From the NCBI GenBank assembly GCA_016235265.1, contig JACRLI010000023.1:5316-69315 (forward strand): a stretch of 64,000 nucleotides of DNA, in the 5' to 3' direction. Shown here piece by piece: positions 32,346 to 41,714 of this stretch. The translations under genes and the position numbers were made by a program. The notes below the pieces were generated by a model that was not told the origin of the DNA, did no database searches, and saw only the letters and a list, made by a program, of their open reading frames with translations. Positions within the stretch are counted from its first letter, which is position 1, and each line of letters begins with the position of its first letter. Source of the DNA: Candidatus Eisenbacteria bacterium (GTDB taxonomy: Bacteria > Eisenbacteria > RBG-16-71-46 > JACRLI01).

Positions 32346-34733
32346 ATGCCACTCCCAACTCTCGTACTTCAGAGGCGCGCCCAAGAGTGGCTGAAGCTGC
32401 TCAGCGCAAGTTCTTGCGCTGAAGTCGATCTTGCTGAGGCAAGCCAGTTGATTCGCGATCTGATTCGGGCTCAAATGCGTTTGGAGGCGAAGCGGCTCGC
32501 CACAGTGCTCGAGGAAGAGTACGAGAAGAGGGGATGTGTCCCCAGTGCGCTCATCCGCATCCGCATCCTGGACGCCCAGAGTTGGGACATCGGGAGCGTC
32601 CATGCGGAGGGACTCATAGCCTCGGTGCCTGAGGTGGACGACGAAGCATGTCCCCACACGTGGTTCGAAAGAGACATATTCATCGTCTGGCTTCATTTTC
32701 GGGCCTCACATTACGATTCCGCCACGCGCTTCGGGGAAGCGGTCTTCCATCGAGCCGCGGCCCACGCGAGCTTTGCGCAAATGTCCAGGGCGGCGAGCGT
32801 TCTCGCTACTGTGATTCTTCGCTCTGGTGACAGCGGGCTCGCTCAGAAATGGTATCAAAGCGCTGCTGTGTTCGCTCGGCTAGACGGAAACCCGCATGGA
32901 GAAGCGTCCGCCGAAGCCAATGAGGCGATATGTCTCAAGAATCTGATGGCATGGGGTGCGGCCAAGTTCTTCCTAGATCGGGCGATTCGCACAGCCGATT
33001 CAGAAGGACATGAGACGTTAGCCGCGTCTGCCCGACTTACCCAAGGAATACTGGCGTGCAAGTCTGGGAGTATTGCCCAAGCCATCGAATCACTGCGAGC
33101 ATCCGCCGCGTTGTTCGAGAAGTTCGGCAGTTCTCAAGCGAACAGTGCGCGCATTGCGCTTGGTAACTGCTATATCCTCAGCGGGCAGCATCGACTTGCG
33201 AAGAAGACTCTTGACCAGTGTCTGTCGGTATGCGAGTCACGGGGCTTTGCCCGCACCGAAGCCATCGCCCACGAATACCTCGGCGACCTCCTCTTCGAGC
33301 AGGGCAAGACCCGGCAGGCTCTTCAGCAGTACAACAAGGCCCTTGAGATTGGGATGCGGATCGCTCCCCGGGGCGACGTGGTGGTGGAGGCGGAACGTCG
33401 CCGCGCCGAAGCCTTGGCCATGCTCAGCCGCTACGACGAGGCAGAGCAAGCGCTGGACCATGGCGAGGAAGTCGCATCGGCGATTCCGGAGCCATACGAG
33501 GCCGCTGTCATGTCCCGCATCCGCATGCTGGTGGCGGCAGGCCGCGGCAAGCGCGAGGAGATTCAACAAGCCTACCGTGTTGCCCGCGAGAAGATCTGGG
33601 CCATGGACGAGATGGTCCAGCGGGGTCGTCTCCTGGAGTCCTGGGCGTTCGTGCTGGCGGCATGGGACGAACCGGCACAGCGTCGGGAGGTGCTCTACGA
33701 GGCGCGCAACTTCTACAGCGCCGCTGGCGCCAAGGGCTGTTTCGACCGCGTCACACGCAAGCTGGAATGGGAGCGCCACGCCGAGGACGAATCCTCCTCG
33801 AAGCCGCGGTTCCGCTATGGCATGGTGGTGGCGCACGTCAGCACCTCCCGCCACCTGGACCTGCTGGAGCGCTACAAGGACACCTACATGCCGGTGCTGA
33901 TCCTCGGCGAGACGGGCACGGGCAAGGAGCTCTTCGCCCGGGCAGTCCACGAGTTGCGGGGCAACAACGGTGCCTGGGTGGCTGTGAACTGTGGCGCAAT
34001 GCCGCGGGAGCTCGTCGAGGCCGAGCTATTCGGTGTCGTGCGCGGCGCATACACAGGAGCGGTCGTAGACCGGCCCGGCGTCTTCGAGCGCGCCCACAAT
34101 GGCACGCTCTTCCTCGATGAAGTCGGCGAGCTTCCGCCAGGAGCGCAAACACGCCTGCTTCGCGCGCTGGAGTGCGGGGAAGTGTGCCGGGTGGGGGACA
34201 CCCTCACGCGCAAGGTCAAGTTCCGCCTGGTGGCAGCCACGCACCGTGACCTGAGATTGGGAGTCCTCGAGGGGTGGTTCCGCGGGGACCTGTACTACCG
34301 GCTCGAGGGCGTGGTGCTCAAGGTGCTTCCGCTTCGGGAGCGTCGCGAGGAGATCGAGCACATCGCCCGCCATTTCCTAGTGGAGTTGGAGCACCAGATG
34401 GGCCGCTCGGTCACGGTGGACGACCGTTTCTGGGAATCGCTGCGCGCCCGCGAGTGGCCCGGCAACGTGCGGCAGCTGCGCAGGGCCATGGAGCGGGCTG
34501 TGTTCGGGCTGGACGTCGGTGAAGTGCTGCGCAGCGAACACCTTGACGAGAGCACCGACAACCCCGTGCTGTCATTCCAGGAGGCGCAGGACCTGGAGCG
34601 CGAGAAGGTGATGCGCGCCCTGACGCGCACCAACTGGAACAAGACCGCTGCCTCCGCCATCGTGGGCCTCAAGCGCACCACGCTGCTTGCCCTCATGAAG
34701 CGCCTCGGGATTCCAGCCAAGAAGCCCGCCTGA
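32346..34733 (+). CDS. TPR-AAA+ sigma54-interacting transcriptional activator
   Basis: 795 residues. Residues ~1-470 form TPR-like helical repeats (e.g. EYLGDLLFEQGKTRQALQQY). The AAA+ domain follows: Walker A GETGTGKE (~520-527), sigma54-contact loop GAYTGA (~567-572, normally GAFTGA), Walker B TLFLDEVGE (~586-594), then WPGNVRQLRRAMERAVF. The C-terminus is a Fis-type HTH (TAASAIVGLKRTTLLALMKRL). It should activate sigma54 promoters in response to a ligand bound by the TPRs. ATG 32346 is 4 nt after the leader protein stop and has no own ribosome site. The first half is less GC-rich than the second. Confidence 0.88.
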   Translation: MPLPTLVLQRRAQEWLKLLSASSCAEVDLAEASQLIRDLIRAQMRLEAKRLATVLEEEYEKRGCVPSALIRIRILDAQSWDIGSVHAEGLIASVPEVDDEACPHTWFERDIFIVWLHFRASHYDSATRFGEAVFHRAAAHASFAQMSRAASVLATVILRSGDSGLAQKWYQSAAVFARLDGNPHGEASAEANEAICLKNLMAWGAAKFFLDRAIRTADSEGHETLAASARLTQGILACKSGSIAQAIESLRASAALFEKFGSSQANSARIALGNCYILSGQHRLAKKTLDQCLSVCESRGFARTEAIAHEYLGDLLFEQGKTRQALQQYNKALEIGMRIAPRGDVVVEAERRRAEALAMLSRYDEAEQALDHGEEVASAIPEPYEAAVMSRIRMLVAAGRGKREEIQQAYRVAREKIWAMDEMVQRGRLLESWAFVLAAWDEPAQRREVLYEARNFYSAAGAKGCFDRVTRKLEWERHAEDESSSKPRFRYGMVVAHVSTSRHLDLLERYKDTYMPVLILGETGTGKELFARAVHELRGNNGAWVAVNCGAMPRELVEAELFGVVRGAYTGAVVDRPGVFERAHNGTLFLDEVGELPPGAQTRLLRALECGEVCRVGDTLTRKVKFRLVAATHRDLRLGVLEGWFRGDLYYRLEGVVLKVLPLRERREEIEHIARHFLVELEHQMGRSVTVDDRFWESLRAREWPGNVRQLRRAMERAVFGLDVGEVLRSEHLDESTDNPVLSFQEAQDLEREKVMRALTRTNWNKTAASAIVGLKRTTLLALMKRLGIPAKKPA

Positions 34734-34797
34734 CCTGCTATCTTCTGCCTCCGTGCAGTCACAACCCCTCATCAGCCGGCCATTGGAGAGACGCACC

Positions 34798-36219
34798 ATG
34801 ATCCGCGCCGCATTGGGCCAGAGAGCAATCCCCGTCGCGATCCTCGCGCTCATCTGGTTGCTCCCGCTCTGCACTGCCGCCCAGGCCGCCGCCCCCGAGC
34901 CCCCCTGGCCCGCCGCAGTCTCCGAATTTAAGTCCCTCCTGGCCGATCTAGTGGCCCTCGACACCACCAACCCCCCCGGCAACGAACTCGCGGCCGCCCG
35001 CCGTCTCAAGTTGCTCTTCGACCAGGAAGGCATCCCCTGCACCGTCTACGAGTCCGCCCCCGGCCGCGGCAACCTGGTGGCCCGCCTCAAGGGCTCGGGC
35101 AAAAAGCGCCCCCTGCTCTTCCTCGCGCACCTCGACGTGGTAGGGGTGGAGAAGGACAAGTGGGCGTCCGACCCATTCCAGATGGCCGAGCGCGACGGCG
35201 CCCTCTACGGCCGCGGGGTCATCGACGACAAGGGCATGGCCGCCGGCTGCGCGCTCACGCTGGTGTGGCTGCACCGCGCGAAGGTGCCCCTGGACCGCGA
35301 CGTGATCTTCCTCGCCGAGGCCGACGAGGAGTCCGGCAGCACCGTGGGCGTGGACTGGATGCAGGAGCACCACGCCGCCGACATCGCCGCCGAGTACGCC
35401 ATCAACGAGGGCGGGGCCACCGAGCTGGAGCAGGGCCGGGTGCGCTATCTGGGGCTTCAGACCTCCCAGAAGCGCTTCGTGAACTACACCGTGACTGCCA
35501 CCGGCACCGCCGGGCACTCCTCCATGCCGCCCCCGGACAACGCCATCGTGGCCCTGGCCCGCGCGCTGCCGAAGATCGCCGCACCCCTGCCGGCCCGCCT
35601 CACGCCCACCACGCGCGAGTTCTTCCGCGGCGTGGCCGAGATCCAGACCCCCGCGGTGCGCGCGGTTATGGAGCAGTTGGAGGATTCGACGAGGCTGGAG
35701 GAGGCGGCGAAGGTGGTGGAGAAGCTACCCGGCATGGAGACGGTCCTGCGCTCCACCGTGGTGCCCACGATCCTCAAGGCGGGCTCCCGCTCCAACGTGA
35801 TCCCGGGAAGCGCCGAGGCCACGGTGAACGCCCGGCTCCTTCCCGGCACGGACCCCGAAGTTGTCCGAGCCGAGCTGGAACGCCGTGCCGGAGAGCCGGG
35901 CGTGAAAGTCACCTTCAAGCCCTACAACCGCCCCGAGCCGCCCCATTCGGACTTCGCGGGGCCGGTGGTCGAAGCCGCGCGCAGAATCGCGGCCAGGCTC
36001 TTCCCGGGCGCCCCGGTGGTGCCGATCATGTCCAGCGGCGCCACCGATTCCGGAACGCTCCGCGCCGCCGGCATGCAGGCCTACGGCATTGACCCGTTCC
36101 CCCTGGAAGCCGCCGACGCCGGGCGCATGCACGGCAACGACGAGCGGCTGCCCCTGAAGAGCATCGAGCCGGGCCTGCGGCTCCTCTACGGAATCGCGCG
36201 CGAGGTGGCCGCGCGCTGA
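34798..36219 (+). CDS. M20 family metallopeptidase, exported
   Basis: 473 residues with a signal peptide (about residues 1-31, ALIWLLPLCTAAQA). Metal-binding motifs of the M20/ArgE-DapE family are FLAHLDVVG (~107-115), GRGVIDDKGM (~139) and AEADEESGS (~174). The dimerisation domain and final His (GRMHGNDERLP) follow. It should hydrolyse dipeptides or acylated amino acids in the periplasm with two zinc ions. ATG 34798 follows GGAGAGACGC; a longer in-frame start at 34753 lacks a ribosome site. It is 64 nt after the TPR regulator. Confidence 0.88.
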   Translation: MIRAALGQRAIPVAILALIWLLPLCTAAQAAAPEPPWPAAVSEFKSLLADLVALDTTNPPGNELAAARRLKLLFDQEGIPCTVYESAPGRGNLVARLKGSGKKRPLLFLAHLDVVGVEKDKWASDPFQMAERDGALYGRGVIDDKGMAAGCALTLVWLHRAKVPLDRDVIFLAEADEESGSTVGVDWMQEHHAADIAAEYAINEGGATELEQGRVRYLGLQTSQKRFVNYTVTATGTAGHSSMPPPDNAIVALARALPKIAAPLPARLTPTTREFFRGVAEIQTPAVRAVMEQLEDSTRLEEAAKVVEKLPGMETVLRSTVVPTILKAGSRSNVIPGSAEATVNARLLPGTDPEVVRAELERRAGEPGVKVTFKPYNRPEPPHSDFAGPVVEAARRIAARLFPGAPVVPIMSSGATDSGTLRAAGMQAYGIDPFPLEAADAGRMHGNDERLPLKSIEPGLRLLYGIAREVAAR

Positions 36220-36224
36220 TCCCC

Positions 36225-36458
36225 TCAGACTTCGCACCCCCCAGTCGCAGGCGCGGTGGACAGCGGACCGGGGCCCTCGAATCCCCAGGCAGGATCCAGG
36301 CTGGTTTCGGCCTCCGGCGTTGCCCCACGGCGATGCTCCAGGCAGGTGCGGAGAATCTCGGGCAGGCTGGCCAGGAATCCCTCCAGGTCCAGGCTGCCCA
36401 CGTAACACTCGTGGTCTTCTTCCATCTCCAGCGTCAGCGTCGCTTCCGTTGCGTCCAT
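36225..36458 (-). CDS. Hypothetical small acidic protein
   Basis: 77 residues, no family recognised. It is acidic (LEMEEDHECYVGSLDLEG) with Cys at three places and a Pro-rich tail. A GGGGGGAG tract sits right before ATG 36458. It converges with the peptidase gene, only 5 nt apart. It could be real or a chance frame. Confidence 0.35.
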   Translation of the reverse strand: MDATEATLTLEMEEDHECYVGSLDLEGFLASLPEILRTCLEHRRGATPEAETSLDPAWGFEGPGPLSTAPATGGCEV

Positions 36459-36575
36459 TGCTCCCCCCGAGGCTTCCGGCGACGTTCACGACCCCTTTCT
36501 TCGACTCCATCGTAGCCGGCGGGCCGCTCGGCAGCGTGGCGCGCCCGTTCCGTACCCGTGAAATCCGGCACCTGA

Positions 36576-36594
36576 ATTAACAGCCCCTTTACAT
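36576..36594 (-). promoter_or_regulatory. Pho-box-like direct repeat upstream of phoB
   Basis: On the minus strand ATGTAAAG and CTGTTAAT are spaced 11 bp apart, like the PhoB site (CTGTnAnA repeats every 11 bp). It lies about 130 bp ahead of phoB and could mediate autoregulation. The region 36459-36724 holds no other recognisable element. Confidence 0.4.
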
Positions 36595-36724
36595 CTCCCC
36601 GGCCCGGAAAACCGTTATCCTTGTGCCACCTGCAGACCATGCGAGGAATGCCCGAATTGGCCGGGCATTGTGTTCCAAACCCGGTGCGCCTAATCTCGGC
36701 CGGGGCGGAGGAGACACGCGCGCG

Positions 36725-37414
<690 letters not shown>

Positions 37415-37437
37415 CCCCCCGCCACTCGGAGGCCTGA

Positions 37438-39222
37438 TTGCGCGGTTCCTTCGCGCAGCGACTGTTCGGCGGGTTCCTGCTGGTCCTGGCGGCCGGACTT
37501 GCCGTGCTGGGCTGGCAGGCGCACCGCTTCGAGACCCGGCTGTTCGAGGCGCGCGAGCGGGCCTGGGCCTTTCGCGAACTCTCTCTCGCCGCCGCTGCAC
37601 TTCCCACTTCGGCCCTCCAACGCCACGACTCCCGCGAACTGGACGCCTGGTGCAACCGCATGGGCGCCGCCGCCGGCGCCCGCATCACCCTCGTTGACTC
37701 CGACGGCCGCCTGCTCGGCGACAGCGACGTTTCCCTCGACAGCCTCACCCTCGTCGAGAACCACAACGACCGCCCCGAGGTTACCCAGGCCCGCGCCTAC
37801 GGCCAGGGCTGGGCCCGCCGCCACTCGCACACGCTGGGACTCGACCTGTGGTACGGCGCCGTCCCGCTGCCTTCCGAGCGCGCCACCAAGCCGGTCCTGC
37901 GCATGGCCGTTCCCCAGGCGCGCCTGGCCAACGAGGAGCGCGAGCAACAGCGCCTGCTGCTGTTCTCGCTGGTCGTGGCCTTCCTCACAGCCGCCGCGCT
38001 GGCGCTGCTCTCCGCGCGCGTGCTGGGCGGCCGCCTGCGCCGCGCCCTGGACGCCGCGCGCCGCATGGGCCAGGGCGAGCTGGACGCGCGCGCCCCGGAG
38101 CAGCCCGACGACGAGGTGGGCCGCCTGGGCCGTTCCTTGAACCAGATGGCCGCGCGCCTGGAGGAACGCCTGCGCGAGCTGGCCGAGGGCCGCGACCAGC
38201 GCGAGCGCATCCTGGCGCACATGGTGGACGGGGTGGTGCTGGTGGGCGCCGACGGCCGCGTGGTGCACGCCAATCGCGGCTTTGCCGCCATCCTGGGGCT
38301 GGCCCAGCCGCCCGCGCCCGGCAGCCGCTTCCTGGAGGAAGTGCGCCAGCCGGTCCTGGCGGGCCTGCTGGAGCGCGCCCGCGGCCACGCCGACGCCCTG
38401 ACCGAGGAGATCACCTTCTTCAGCCCCGTGCAGCGCACCGTCGAGGCCGCCGTAGTGAACCTGGGCGGTGCCGGGACCGGCGCCCAGCTGCTGGTGATGC
38501 ACGATCTCTCGCGGGTGAAGCTGCTGGAGCGGGTGCGCCAGGAGTTCGTGGCCAACGTGTCGCACGAGCTGAAGACCCCGCTCACCCTGATCCGCGGCTC
38601 CGCTGAGACGCTGCTGGACGGCGGCCTGGAGGACGAGGCGCACCGGCGTGCGTTCGTGGAGAAGATCGAGCGCCACTCCGAGCGGCTGCAGCGCATCGTG
38701 GAGGACCTGCTGGAGCTGGCGCGGCTGGAGCAGCCCGGCGTGCGCGCGGGGGAGGAGTCGGTGGATCTCGCCGAACTGGCCCGCGGCGTCGTCCAGTCCT
38801 TCCGCGACGCGGCCGCCTCACGCAGCCTCGCCCTGGAGTGGCACGACCCCGGCGGCCCGGTTGCGGTCTCGGGAGACGTCGACATGCTCGAGCGGGCCAT
38901 CGCCAACCTGGTGGACAATGCCGTGAAATACACCCAGCAGGGCTCGGTGAGCGTGCGCGTGGGCCGGGAGGCCGGCGTGGCCTTCTGCGAGATCCGCGAC
39001 ACCGGCCCCGGCATCCCCGCCGAGCACCTCTCGCGCATCTTTGAGCGATTCTACCGGGTGGACCAGGGGCGCTCTCGGGAGCTGGGCGGCACGGGCCTGG
39101 GGCTCTCCATCGTGCGGCACGTGGCGGAGCTGCATGGCGGGAGCGTGCGGGTGGAGAGTGAACTGGGGCGGGGGAGTGTGTTCCGGGTGGAGATTCCGGT
39201 GGCAGCCGCCTTGACGAGTTGA
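37438..39222 (+). CDS. phoR: Phosphate regulon sensor histidine kinase PhoR
   Basis: 594 residues from TTG 37438, with GGAGG five bases ahead. Two N-terminal hydrophobic segments (FGGFLLVLAAGLAVLGW and LLFSLVVAFLTAAALALL) flank a periplasmic region; then HAMP, a PAS domain (VVLVGADGRVVHANRGF) and HisKA (FVANVSHELKTPLTLIRGSA, His ~376) with the HATPase (NLVDNAVKYT, RDTGPGIPAEHL, GGTGLGLSIVRHVAELH). Unlike the short E. coli PhoR it has a sizeable periplasmic domain. It should phosphorylate PhoB when Pst signals low phosphate via PhoU. Confidence 0.92.
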   Translation: MRGSFAQRLFGGFLLVLAAGLAVLGWQAHRFETRLFEARERAWAFRELSLAAAALPTSALQRHDSRELDAWCNRMGAAAGARITLVDSDGRLLGDSDVSLDSLTLVENHNDRPEVTQARAYGQGWARRHSHTLGLDLWYGAVPLPSERATKPVLRMAVPQARLANEEREQQRLLLFSLVVAFLTAAALALLSARVLGGRLRRALDAARRMGQGELDARAPEQPDDEVGRLGRSLNQMAARLEERLRELAEGRDQRERILAHMVDGVVLVGADGRVVHANRGFAAILGLAQPPAPGSRFLEEVRQPVLAGLLERARGHADALTEEITFFSPVQRTVEAAVVNLGGAGTGAQLLVMHDLSRVKLLERVRQEFVANVSHELKTPLTLIRGSAETLLDGGLEDEAHRRAFVEKIERHSERLQRIVEDLLELARLEQPGVRAGEESVDLAELARGVVQSFRDAAASRSLALEWHDPGGPVAVSGDVDMLERAIANLVDNAVKYTQQGSVSVRVGREAGVAFCEIRDTGPGIPAEHLSRIFERFYRVDQGRSRELGGTGLGLSIVRHVAELHGGSVRVESELGRGSVFRVEIPVAAALTS

Positions 39223-39288
39223 TACTTCAAGCCTAGATTCATAATGGGCAACAGGGTCGGATGCCTTGACCGGAAAGGGGGGCCGCCC

Positions 39289-40119
39289 GTGAAGCCTTGG
39301 TTACCGCGTTTCGTGCTCCTGCCGCTGGCCATCCTCCTGATCGCTTCCCCGCTCCACGCCGGGCAGAATGCTGGCGCCCTGGCCCGGATCTACTGGCTCA
39401 CCAGCAACACCACCGCTTCGGCGAGCCGTTTTTCCAACGCCGCTTTGGTGAAGGCCCTGGTCACCGTCAAGGGCGTCCACAACTTTCGGGGGGCGGACGT
39501 CCAGCTCGTGTTCGGCAAGGCGAACTGGTACGTCTACGTCCCCGGGGACCATGACCGGTTCCTGGCGCTCACCACCCCTCCGCCGGCCTGGCAGGGGCAG
39601 TTGGGCGGTCCCGCGGAGGCGAACTACGCGGCCTACCGTGGAGGGTTCAACGGAGGGTCCGCTGGCATCTGGCCGGACGTCTTCAAGGTGGCGCCGGCGG
39701 TGCCGAATGTTGCGAGTTCGCAGGATGGAACACCGTACTGCTGCCTGACCTCCGGGATCACGGCATGCCTGACCCCCAATGGCAGGGGAGTCATCTGGCT
39801 ATCCTCTGCCGGTAGTGCGGGAATGGCGCGCGATCCAGCCGTGGAATATGCCGTGTTCGGTTTCACGCTGGACCTGAGCGGCAACGCCGGCCACCTGGCG
39901 GGCGACTCCGACAGCCCCGAGCCCGTGGTGATTCAGCCGAACTACCGGCTGCCTTGCGGCACTGGTGAGAAGGGTAGCGTCATGGTCACCGTGGACGGGG
40001 CTACCGTCAAGGATTTCAACTCGTTTGAGAACGGATACGATCATCTCTACTGGCACTCGGAACTCATCACTCCGGTGAAGCCCGCCACGTGGAGCCGGCT
40101 GCGGAATCTGTACCGATAG
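39289..40119 (+). CDS. Secreted hypothetical protein, tandem copy 1
   Basis: 276 residues, GTG start with AAAGGGGG ahead. Signal peptide to about residue 25 (LLIASPLHAGQ). The mature part has 'GADVQLVFGKANWYVYVP', 'GRGVIWLSSAGSAG', 'YAVFGFTLDLSGNAGHL' and ends 'TPVKPATWSRLRNLYR', a beta-rich secreted domain I cannot assign. The start was set by alignment with its paralog (VKPWLPRF / MKLWLSRF). Two Cys pairs are shared (YCCLT, LPCG). It forms a tandem pair with the next gene. Confidence 0.7.
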   Translation: MKPWLPRFVLLPLAILLIASPLHAGQNAGALARIYWLTSNTTASASRFSNAALVKALVTVKGVHNFRGADVQLVFGKANWYVYVPGDHDRFLALTTPPPAWQGQLGGPAEANYAAYRGGFNGGSAGIWPDVFKVAPAVPNVASSQDGTPYCCLTSGITACLTPNGRGVIWLSSAGSAGMARDPAVEYAVFGFTLDLSGNAGHLAGDSDSPEPVVIQPNYRLPCGTGEKGSVMVTVDGATVKDFNSFENGYDHLYWHSELITPVKPATWSRLRNLYR

Positions 40120-40200
40120 GTTTCGCACCGCCGCGAATCGAAGGTGTGAAGGGATCGTATGAGAGGATCGGAATTCCTGCCACGAAGCGCAGGCCATCGC

Positions 40201-41034
40201 ATGAAGCTTTGGCTTTCGCGTTTCGAACTCCTGGTCCTGGTTTTCTTCGTGGCTGCCTCCCCGCTCCACGCCGGCCAGAACGCCGGCGCTTCGGCCCGGA
40301 TTTACTGGCTGGTCGACAACACCACCGCTGCAACGAGTCCCTACTCCACCGCCGCCTCGGTGAAGGCGCTGGTCACCGTCAGGGGCATTCACAACTTCCG
40401 CGGCGCGGACGTCCAGCTCGCGTTCGGCAAGGCCAGTTGGTACAGCTACGGTTCTCCCCCATCCAGTGACTGGTTCCTGGCGATCACCACCCCTCCACAG
40501 GCGTGGCAGGTGCGGCCCGGCGGCCCGGCCGAGGCGAACTACACATTGCAACTGGGTGGGTTCAATGGGCCTTTCGCGAGCCTCTGGCCGGATGTATTCA
40601 AGGCCCTGCCTGCGGTGCCGAGTCTTGCGATCTACCAGGACGGCAGTTCCTACTGCTGTTGGACTACCGGATCAAACGCGTGCGTCACCCCCCATGGCAG
40701 GGGTGTGATCTGGCTGTCCGCGGTCGGATCTGCGGGAGTGACGCGGGACCCATCCGTGGAGTACGCCGTGCTGGGATTCACGCTGGACCTGAGCGGAAGC
40801 TCCGGCCACCTGGTGGGCGACGACAGCAACCCCGAGCCAGTGGTGATTCACCCGGAGTACAGGCTGCCGTGCGGCAGCGGTGAGAAGGGTGAGACCCTCC
40901 TCCTCGTGGATGGGGCGGTCGTCAAGGACTATGCAGCCTTCGACTATGTGCACGATATGCTCTACTGGCACCAGGAGCTGATTACCCCGGTGAAGCCCGC
41001 CACCTGGAGCCGGCTCCGGAAGTTGTACCGATAG
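40201..41034 (+). CDS. Secreted hypothetical protein, tandem copy 2
   Basis: 277 residues; paralog of the previous gene with about 65-70% identity by eye. Signal peptide to about residue 25 (VAASPLHAGQ). Shared blocks are VKALVTVRGIHNFRGADVQL, SYCCWTT and TPVKPATWSRLRKLYR. Even the sequence after the stop (ACCGATAG...CGCACCGCCG) is alike, so the duplicated unit included the 3' flank. Function unknown; the two may have diverged in ligand. Confidence 0.7.
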   Translation: MKLWLSRFELLVLVFFVAASPLHAGQNAGASARIYWLVDNTTAATSPYSTAASVKALVTVRGIHNFRGADVQLAFGKASWYSYGSPPSSDWFLAITTPPQAWQVRPGGPAEANYTLQLGGFNGPFASLWPDVFKALPAVPSLAIYQDGSSYCCWTTGSNACVTPHGRGVIWLSAVGSAGVTRDPSVEYAVLGFTLDLSGSSGHLVGDDSNPEPVVIHPEYRLPCGSGEKGETLLLVDGAVVKDYAAFDYVHDMLYWHQELITPVKPATWSRLRKLYR

Positions 41035-41077
41035 ACTCCGCACCGCCGAGGCATTCCAGACCCGAACGGAGACTCGT

Positions 41078-41617
41078 ATGACGGCCGCCTCCTGTCTCGT
41101 TGCCGCACTCCTTCCCATCCTCTGCCCAATCTGGCCCGCATCGGTTCCTCCCATGGAGCGCCCGGGCCCCGTGGATTCCACCACGATTGCCACGGTCGCG
41201 GCCGGCCTCGAGAACGCGGCCCACGGCCGTCTGGAGACGTCTTCCCTCCGCATCTACGTCAAGGCTCCGCGGGCAACGCCCGAGGGCATCACCTTCGAAT
41301 CCCTCGAAGACCCCGTGCCCACGGATGCGCTCCGCCTTCCGATGACCGTGCCGTGGACCGACGTGCAGACGCTCGAGACGAGCCGCCCGGCGCGGATTCC
41401 GCTCGCGCTGGGACTAGGAGTCGTCGGCGCGATTGTCGGGCACATGCTCTGGACGGGATCATCAAGGAGCATCGTGGTCGAGGGGCACCCGATCCATCTG
41501 GAGGACCGGCAGGCCTACTACATCGTGGGCGGCATCGAGGCGGGGATGGTCACCGGGTTTGCGCTGAACCTGTGGTCGCCCCGGGTTCGAAGGGTGTATC
41601 CACCGGCGGGTGACTGA
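41078..41617 (+). CDS. Hypothetical protein with signal and glycine-rich helices
   Basis: 179 residues, no family recognised. ATG 41078 has GGAG ahead. An N-terminal hydrophobic segment (ASCLVAALLPILCPIW) looks like a signal. Two more hydrophobic stretches, IPLALGLGVVGAIVGHMLW and VGGIEAGMVTGFALNLW, could span the membrane. It lies 43 nt after the tandem pair in the same direction. Confidence 0.5.
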   Translation: MTAASCLVAALLPILCPIWPASVPPMERPGPVDSTTIATVAAGLENAAHGRLETSSLRIYVKAPRATPEGITFESLEDPVPTDALRLPMTVPWTDVQTLETSRPARIPLALGLGVVGAIVGHMLWTGSSRSIVVEGHPIHLEDRQAYYIVGGIEAGMVTGFALNLWSPRVRRVYPPAGD

Positions 41618-41650
41618 GGAAGCGACACCGTCCATCCGCCGGAAGCTGGA

Positions 41651-41684
41651 GGGGCGGGCGTCTCCGTGAGGAGAGGCCCGCCCC
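41651..41684. terminator. Bidirectional hairpin between convergent genes
   Basis: GGGGCGGGC (41651-41659) pairs with GCCCGCCCC (41676-41684); the inner TCTCC / GGAGA extends the stem with one G-G mismatch and a GTGA loop. It lies between the plus-strand gene ending 41617 and the minus-strand gene ending 41715. T-runs are weak. Confidence 0.6.
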
Positions 41685-41714
41685 CGAGCATTTCAGGCGA
41701 CTGTCTGCCCCAGC

